Shown piece after piece: positions 59,079 to 64,000 of a DNA stretch of 64,000 nucleotides. Source of the stretch: Basidiobolus meristosporus CBS 931.73 (lineage: Eukaryota > Basidiobolomycota > Basidiobolomycetes > Basidiobolales > Basidiobolaceae). Below the pieces are notes generated by a model. That model had not been told where the DNA came from and did not search any database. It saw only the letters and a list, made by a program, of their open reading frames with translations. The translations under genes and the position numbers were made by a program. Within the stretch, counting starts at the first letter, position 1. The number at the start of each line of letters is the position of its first letter. The stretch covers positions 62,001 to 126,000 of the forward strand of contig MCFE01000012.1 in assembly GCA_002104905.1 (NCBI GenBank), in the 5' to 3' direction.

Positions 59079-59518
59079 ATGGACCAAAACGCTACTACCC
59101 GCCACCCTGTACCTGAAGATTCGGCTCGCTCTCAAGAGTTTGTCGAGAATAATTCGATTAACAGAATCCCCAAAAAGAACAACAAGGGGATAATCATCTT
59201 GGTGTTTGTTCTTACCTCTCTGACAAACTCTCGACTCACTCGAGCTTTCCTAGCAAAGGCACTGAAGCTAAAAGGTACTACTACATCTGCCTTCGAAGCG
59301 TTATGTTTACTTATGCAATTCCCCACCTAGGTTCACTTCTTGGAGGACCTTGGATCTATAGACTAGCTTACGTTCTGGTTACGTTGCATCTGTATCCATT
59401 TGTGATTTTATTCTGGGGTTCCTTGTTCAACCATCGAAGCTATTTCGCCCAAGTAGTTCTAAAGCGGTATGGTAAAATCCTGCCCAACAGCATTAAGGCT
59501 AAACTTCTAGCTTTGTAA
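59079..59518 (+). CDS. Small two-helix membrane protein, DUF6787-like
   Basis: Two exons, 59079-59274 and 59331-59518, 127 residues. A polar N-terminus of about 36 residues precedes GIIILVFVLTSLTNSRLTRAFL; the second exon has GPWIYRLAYVLVTLHLYPFVI then LFWGSLFNHRSYF and a basic tail. The order helix, short basic loop with R-x-F/L-x-K, second helix ending in LYPF-x-x-x-x-x-W-G-x-L-F resembles the DUF6787 family found in bacteria and in mitochondria or plastids of eukaryotes. Function is unknown. The polar, Arg/Asn-rich start would fit a targeting peptide, but that is inference. The intron (56 nt) is well formed and keeps the frame exactly. Confidence 0.65.
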
Positions 59519-60612
59519 ATACTACGTTGTAGTGTTTCCCGAGTAACTGGCATCAAGCTACAAGTAACAAATAAACTGAGTAGTTTTGAAGTAAACCCCT
59601 CGTGCCAGGCCCTACTCACGAGTATCATCATATCGATAGGGGATTTACATAGTAGATCCCATTTTAGTTTAGAATTCGTAATGATACTCCCAAATGTTCT
59701 GTCAATGAATATATTTAACCATGGGAACTACGGGATCAATGGGTCCAAGCTCAATATAAATACCTATCCTGGAGTTATCGAGTGAGCTGGCAATATATCA
59801 CATGATATCACGCCGATACCCGATGGACTTTGGATTCAGGAAGTGTGCTTTGTTCAATCCTAATCCAAATTCTGATGGAGAGCAGAGAAAAGATGTATAG
59901 GCGCTGTCATTTGACTAGATTCTCATCCAACTGCTACAGATCGAGGCATTTTCAAGAAGCTGGCAAGTGTGATCACGGATATACCGGTTCGGATTACTTT
60001 AAATGGACTAGTGTCTGGTGGTGTTTGTCATCGCATTGCTCTTGCAACCAAGTAACAGAGCTCATCGCCATCCAATTCGCTGGTGGCACAACAAATAGAT
60101 CTGTAGGGCTTGATATATACCCCTTACCAATCGCGCCGAAGAATGCACGCATCAATTGTTAAATGAGACTGGTCCGGATATCGACAGAATATTAGCATCG
60201 CGGGCGAAGTATCAGAGTAACTGCCCGCGATCTATGATTTACAGGCGCCTTTTGTCTCATTGGCCCCATATTTGTGACTAGAAATCGTATGTTTGAGTCA
60301 TCGATGTTCGTTGGATCGAGTTTATTGCTCTGAAATGCTCGATCTGTGCATTCTCTCCTATATGACCTCTACCAAAATGCCGAAATTTTCGGATGGCTCA
60401 TTACTGTAGCCAATGGGTGTGGTGAAATCTGCGTTTCAATCTAGTCGCGCCTTGGTCTATATAAGTCACTCAGAGCCCGCATTCCCGGCTCAGTAACCTT
60501 CGTATTCGTTCTTTTCTTTGCGTGGTCTATTAATACTTTAGCTAGCCCCCAGCATATTTCTTCGTCCAAATCTCACTAGCAACTAATCTTTGAACTAGAC
60601 TTCCAGAACCAC
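59519..60612. other. 1.1-kb intergenic region with a gene-like remnant
   Basis: From ATG 59823 a frame reads MDFGFRKCALFNPNPNSDGE and stops within 30 codons; from about 59926 another frame reads 48 protein-like codons (FKKLASVITDIPVRITLNGL and onward) to TAA near 60056. I could not join them by a credible intron. The right end carries the promoter of the RING-LON gene. Confidence 0.45.
60458..60465 (+). promoter_or_regulatory. TATA-type box of the RING-LON gene
   Basis: TATATAAG about 150 bases before the ATG at 60613, followed by a CT-rich stretch. Judged by sequence and position only. Confidence 0.5.
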
Positions 60613-61935
60613 ATGATGCCAATCATGAACGAAGTCACCTACCCAACAGCCCATCATTCAAATATCCAGGATACACTCAAGTTCTTTGTCTGCCCAATTT
60701 GCTCGCAACTACTCGAACAACCAATCACCCTTTCATGTGGATTCACTGTATGTTATAAGTGTGTGTCCTCTCCAAATGATGGTGAACTCGCCCACTTGGT
60801 GTGTCCAATGCTCCAGTGCCCAAAGAAGACTCATAGTCTGTATGAAGCCCACATCGATGTGACCGTCAATAAGGTTCTGGAAGCATGCGTTAATGTTTCC
60901 TCGATGTTCCTGAGACAAGCCCTCTACGAACACGACTGGATTACCTCCTCTAGTAAAGAGTCAGTTTCGTCAGAAGATACACTGCAACCATTTCCCAGCG
61001 AACACAACTTTGAAGACCAGATACTGGAAGAGCTGGAGTGTCAAGTATGTTATATGCTGTTCCTTGAGCCGATTACCACACAATGTGGCCACACCTTTTG
61101 CAAAGAATGTTTATTCCGCTCAGCAGATCACAGCGATAGATGCCCCATATGTCGCCACAAACTCCCAGACTACTATACGCTGACAAAATGCTCGAAGAAC
61201 TGGCTGTTGCACAATCTAATCCAGGGCAGCTTCCCGCAGCTTGCTGAAAAAAGACGAATCCTTAACAAAGCGGACAAAGTGGATACATTGGGTGATACTC
61301 CACTGTTTGTATGCTCCCTTGTATTTCCTGGCATGCCGTGCTATCTACATATCTTTGAACCAAAGTATCGGCTTATGATTCGTAGATGTCTTGAATCTGG
61401 GCAGAAGCGGTTTGGAATGATGTTACCCGGACGTCATGGGCGGCCATTCATGGAGTACGGAACTATGCTTGAAATCAGGTCAGTGGAAACACTACCTGAC
61501 GGGCGATCACTAGTGCAAACAGTGGGCCTCTACCGCTTCCGGGTCCACGAGCACAGTATGCAAGACGGTTACTACGTTGGAAAGGTAGATCGCATTGATG
61601 ACATCGACTGCGAAGAAGCCTATGACTCTCCAGCGCCAAACCAACCTTCCCTCAATGAGCTTATGGTATCAGCACAAGAATTTGTAGATTTCATAAGACA
61701 AGGATGCGCGCCATGGCTGATCCAGAAATTGGATGTTACTTATGGATCGATGCCTACAAACCCTGCAGATTTTTCTTTCTGGGCTTCCAGTGTGATTCCT
61801 ATCGATGAATATGAAAAGTACAAGCTACTCGAGGCCCAGTCTATTCGGAAGCGACTTAGCATGATCGTCCATTGGGTTAAACGACTGAAAGAGCAATGGT
61901 GGTTCAAGTCCAAGGGAAACTGCACTGTAATGTAA
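60613..61935 (+). CDS. LON-domain and double RING-finger protein (LONRF-like E3 ligase)
   Basis: Single exon of 440 codons. RING 1 (residues about 23-72) starts FVCPICSQLLEQPITLSCGF; its usual histidine position is phenylalanine (CGFTVC). RING 2 (about 142-185) is a full C3HC4 finger: LECQVCYMLFLEPITTQCGH then TFCKECL and CPICRHKLP. From about residue 230 a LON substrate-binding domain follows (LFVCSLVFPGMPCYLHIFEP, YRLMIRRCLESG, RFGMMLPGRHG, YGTMLEIRSVETLPDGRSLV). LONRF proteins are ubiquitin ligases thought to recognise damaged or misfolded proteins through the LON part. Animal members also carry TPR repeats, which are absent here, as in fungal relatives. Two ATGs lie close together at 60613 and 60616; either may be used. 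Confidence 0.9.
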   Translation: MMPIMNEVTYPTAHHSNIQDTLKFFVCPICSQLLEQPITLSCGFTVCYKCVSSPNDGELAHLVCPMLQCPKKTHSLYEAHIDVTVNKVLEACVNVSSMFLRQALYEHDWITSSSKESVSSEDTLQPFPSEHNFEDQILEELECQVCYMLFLEPITTQCGHTFCKECLFRSADHSDRCPICRHKLPDYYTLTKCSKNWLLHNLIQGSFPQLAEKRRILNKADKVDTLGDTPLFVCSLVFPGMPCYLHIFEPKYRLMIRRCLESGQKRFGMMLPGRHGRPFMEYGTMLEIRSVETLPDGRSLVQTVGLYRFRVHEHSMQDGYYVGKVDRIDDIDCEEAYDSPAPNQPSLNELMVSAQEFVDFIRQGCAPWLIQKLDVTYGSMPTNPADFSFWASSVIPIDEYEKYKLLEAQSIRKRLSMIVHWVKRLKEQWWFKSKGNCTVM

Positions 61936-62981
61936 ATCACTTACCTTTCAAGCATATTCTCCAATATCAATGAAAAAACAATCTCTATGATATTCTCATG
62001 TATTTCTTTATTAGCATTGTCATCCATTCATCCTTTTAAGACCTGATCACCCGCTGTAGAATTTCTAATCCTCGTTGTGTAAATGTATAAAATCCCTATC
62101 CTTCATGATTTCAACAGGCGAATTCAAAGGAAGTCACACGTACATAAAAGAGATGACAAGCTAACCGACCTGATTCTGATTTGGGGACGTGAAACCATTG
62201 CTTAAGTTATACATTGGAACCGTCATGCCCAGATCAATCGATCAATATTATAATTTCGATTCCTGCCACCCGTTATCTTTTGGCATAAAACCGCGTTCTG
62301 AAACAGCATATACAAGTTCGAGCCATATGAATTTTGAGCTATTGACGTCATATATCACATAAGCTGACTTGCAGGGCCAAGATGGAAATCAGGGTTTTAC
62401 ACCTGATATCTAGTGTGACATGTCTATTGTGTTCGCCTGGTTATGAACATACTTGGGGCGAAGAACGGGCCAAGCCTTAACTGTGAACTGACCTGGGTCT
62501 ACCAAATGGCATATCAAACTGGGTAGATTAACTATACTAGAAGTAAATAGTCTCATTGTTGTATCTGGTGAGTATGCAATCTGGAAAATTCAAGTAGCTT
62601 ATCCCCAACGTTAGCAAGAATTACCCGAAAAACACTTGCATTACACAGCTTGTACGAATACTAAAAAACGTGCCGACTACTGCGCTTGAATGAAACCGCT
62701 CTGGACGCTTGTCACCCACCCACAAGCACCCCAACCAACTCTATTCAAGCCCTGGTATAGACGAACCAAATTTCAAATGTTTACAAGGAAACCCCCATAG
62801 CTTGGCTCAACTGTGTTGATGTAACGTAGCCGATTAGCGGCACTCAAGACCTGATTTAAGAAATGAAAATCTCATATGCTACACTTACATATAAGGGTTT
62901 AGCAAATTGTTTTATATTGTTTACACTTGGATTGATGAAGATAGGATTACATTAATTAGGGTGCACCTTGTCATGCTTGTC
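61936..62981. other. Intergenic between convergent genes
   Basis: About 1 kb of AT-rich spacer with no supported gene or repeat. Confidence 0.6.
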
Positions 62982-63953
62982 TTAAGCAATATTGGCCAAG
63001 TAATCCTTCACCTCACTAACTGTCAACTTTCTGAATTTGCGATGTTCCTCTGAATCACCGCCACCTATGACGCCGATTTCAATAGAATGCTCAGTCATCT
63101 CTCCTTCATAACCTTCCTTGAGAGTAAGGATCGCGGTATGGATCGCATCATCCAATTCCATTTCCTCATTGTACCTAAGAATATTTGATTATTAATTTGG
63201 TCACAGGTAAATTCACGAGAGGGTCGTACCGCTTTTCAAGGAAAGTTTTGGCGTTGATCATGTTCTTCCCAATAGCAGTAGCCTTCCACGCCCAGTAAGA
63301 GCCGGAGGGATCGACCTGATAGAGGGAAGGTCCATTCTCATCGTAACCGGCGACCAAAAGAGAGACACCAAATGGACGTACACCACTAGAAACTTGGCGT
63401 GAATACGAAAGTAGAAGGGGTTATCATACAGAGAATGGGCACCAACCCTCTTTGGGTGAATTCTTGCATCACGCTAGCTACATCTTTCACTAACATAGTG
63501 TTGGGAGGATCTTCCTGATAGACTCGGCGATAAATTTGCGCACTTTTTCTAGCTTTGTTGACCAATACTCTGGCATCGGGACCCATCCCAGAGTACACTA
63601 GGCCAACATTTGGGCAGATGGTCGAGATCTTTTCTACTGTGGTGGAATCGATGAGAGGGGAGGCTGTTTTCTTCTCAGTGGCGATGACGATTCCGTTTGC
63701 AGCTAATTACCAACGAACAGTTTAAGAAAAAAAGCTTCAGCAAAGAGTTTTAAGTTCACCTAAACCACTGCCCTTCTCCTACCGCCAACACAAAAGAGAG
63801 GCGTGACATAATCGACGAACCAGGAACCAGTTGCTTACCTTTAATTCCAATGCTGGTGACTCCCTGTGCAACAGCGTTGAGCGCGTACTCAATCTGGACA
63901 AGTTTTCCAGAAGGAGAGAAAGTGGTGAGGGAGAAACTGTAGCGATCCGACAT
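62982..63953 (-). CDS. PRE8: 20S proteasome subunit alpha-2 (PSMA2/Pre8)
   Basis: Four exons on the minus strand: 63839-63953, 63448 or so to 63702, about 63230-63388, and 62982 to about 63176. The start [20 protein letters not shown] and [18 protein letters not shown] give the alpha-subunit N-terminal signature. [75 protein letters not shown] and [20 protein letters not shown] identify alpha-2. About 234 residues, full length. It forms part of the outer alpha ring of the core particle. The stop TAA at 62982-62984 follows KDYLANIA. Start is 47 bases from the window edge, so the promoter lies outside. Confidence 0.95.
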
Positions 63954-64000
63954 TATCTAATGGTAAACTCAAACTACCAAGTATCAACTAGAACGAGTAT

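Overview
This is a fungal nuclear contig, AT-rich, with about 23 protein-coding genes that can be supported from sequence. The genes carry many short GT-AG introns (mostly about 45-75 nt, several with CTAAC/CTGAC-like branch sites). The gene set includes Git3/GPR1-type GPCR, PRM10/ThrE-type transporter, white collar-1-type LOV photoreceptor, fungal-type CSL factor, BRCT-WGR-PARP, sterol acyltransferase, alkaline ceramidase and SPT subunit Lcb1. CFIm25 (NUDT21), RSPRY1-like and ZW10 homologues are features commonly kept outside Dikarya, so an early-diverging (Mucoromycota/Zoopagomycota-like) fungus is my inference; the sequence does not prove it.

Layout. 1.5-3.6 kb: RSPRY1-like SPRY/RING protein (+). 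4.1-7.3 kb: ZW10 (+). 8.3-9.5 kb: GPCR (+). 9.9-10.5 kb: SelW/Rdx protein (-). 12.8-14.5 kb: PRM10/ThrE membrane protein (+). 15.6-17.2 kb: sterol O-acyltransferase (-). 19.2-21.7 kb: LOV/PAS photoreceptor (+). 22.2-23.2 kb: CFIm25 (-). 23.5-24.5 kb: LYR-motif protein (+). 25.6-28.1 kb: PARP (+). 28.7-29.2 kb: secretory FKBP (-). 29.9-31 kb: FHA protein (-). 32.6-33.8 kb: 3beta-HSD-type dehydrogenase (-). 34.6-35.5 kb: alkaline ceramidase (-). 35.9-36.6 kb: nested solo LTRs. 37.3-38.1 kb: RBBP9-type hydrolase (+). 38.4-39.7 kb: CRAL-TRIO protein (+). 40.7-41.2 kb: small conserved-looking protein (+). 41.6-42.9 kb: secreted CBM9-like protein (-). 43-47 kb: gene-poor. 47.0-49.0 kb: CSL (+). 49-56.4 kb: gene-poor, with an LTR cluster at 53.4-54.9 kb. 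56.4-58.1 kb: Lcb1 (-). 59.1-59.5 kb: DUF6787-like membrane protein (+). 60.6-61.9 kb: double RING-LON protein (+). 63.0-63.95 kb: proteasome alpha-2 (-).

The genes are independent eukaryotic transcription units; there is no operon or obvious biosynthetic cluster. Four of them (sterol acyltransferase, 3beta-HSD-type dehydrogenase, alkaline ceramidase, Lcb1) belong to sterol or sphingolipid metabolism, but they are scattered and probably together by chance.

The points most worth a second look are: an LTR family that repeatedly inserts into its own older copies at nearly the same LTR position, with intact 5-bp target duplications; an 11-nt microexon in CFIm25; a white collar-type photoreceptor with no GATA zinc finger; a probable GC-AG intron in PARP; and a second CxxC tail on the SelW-like protein. 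I did not find a multi-gene system that I would call previously undescribed.
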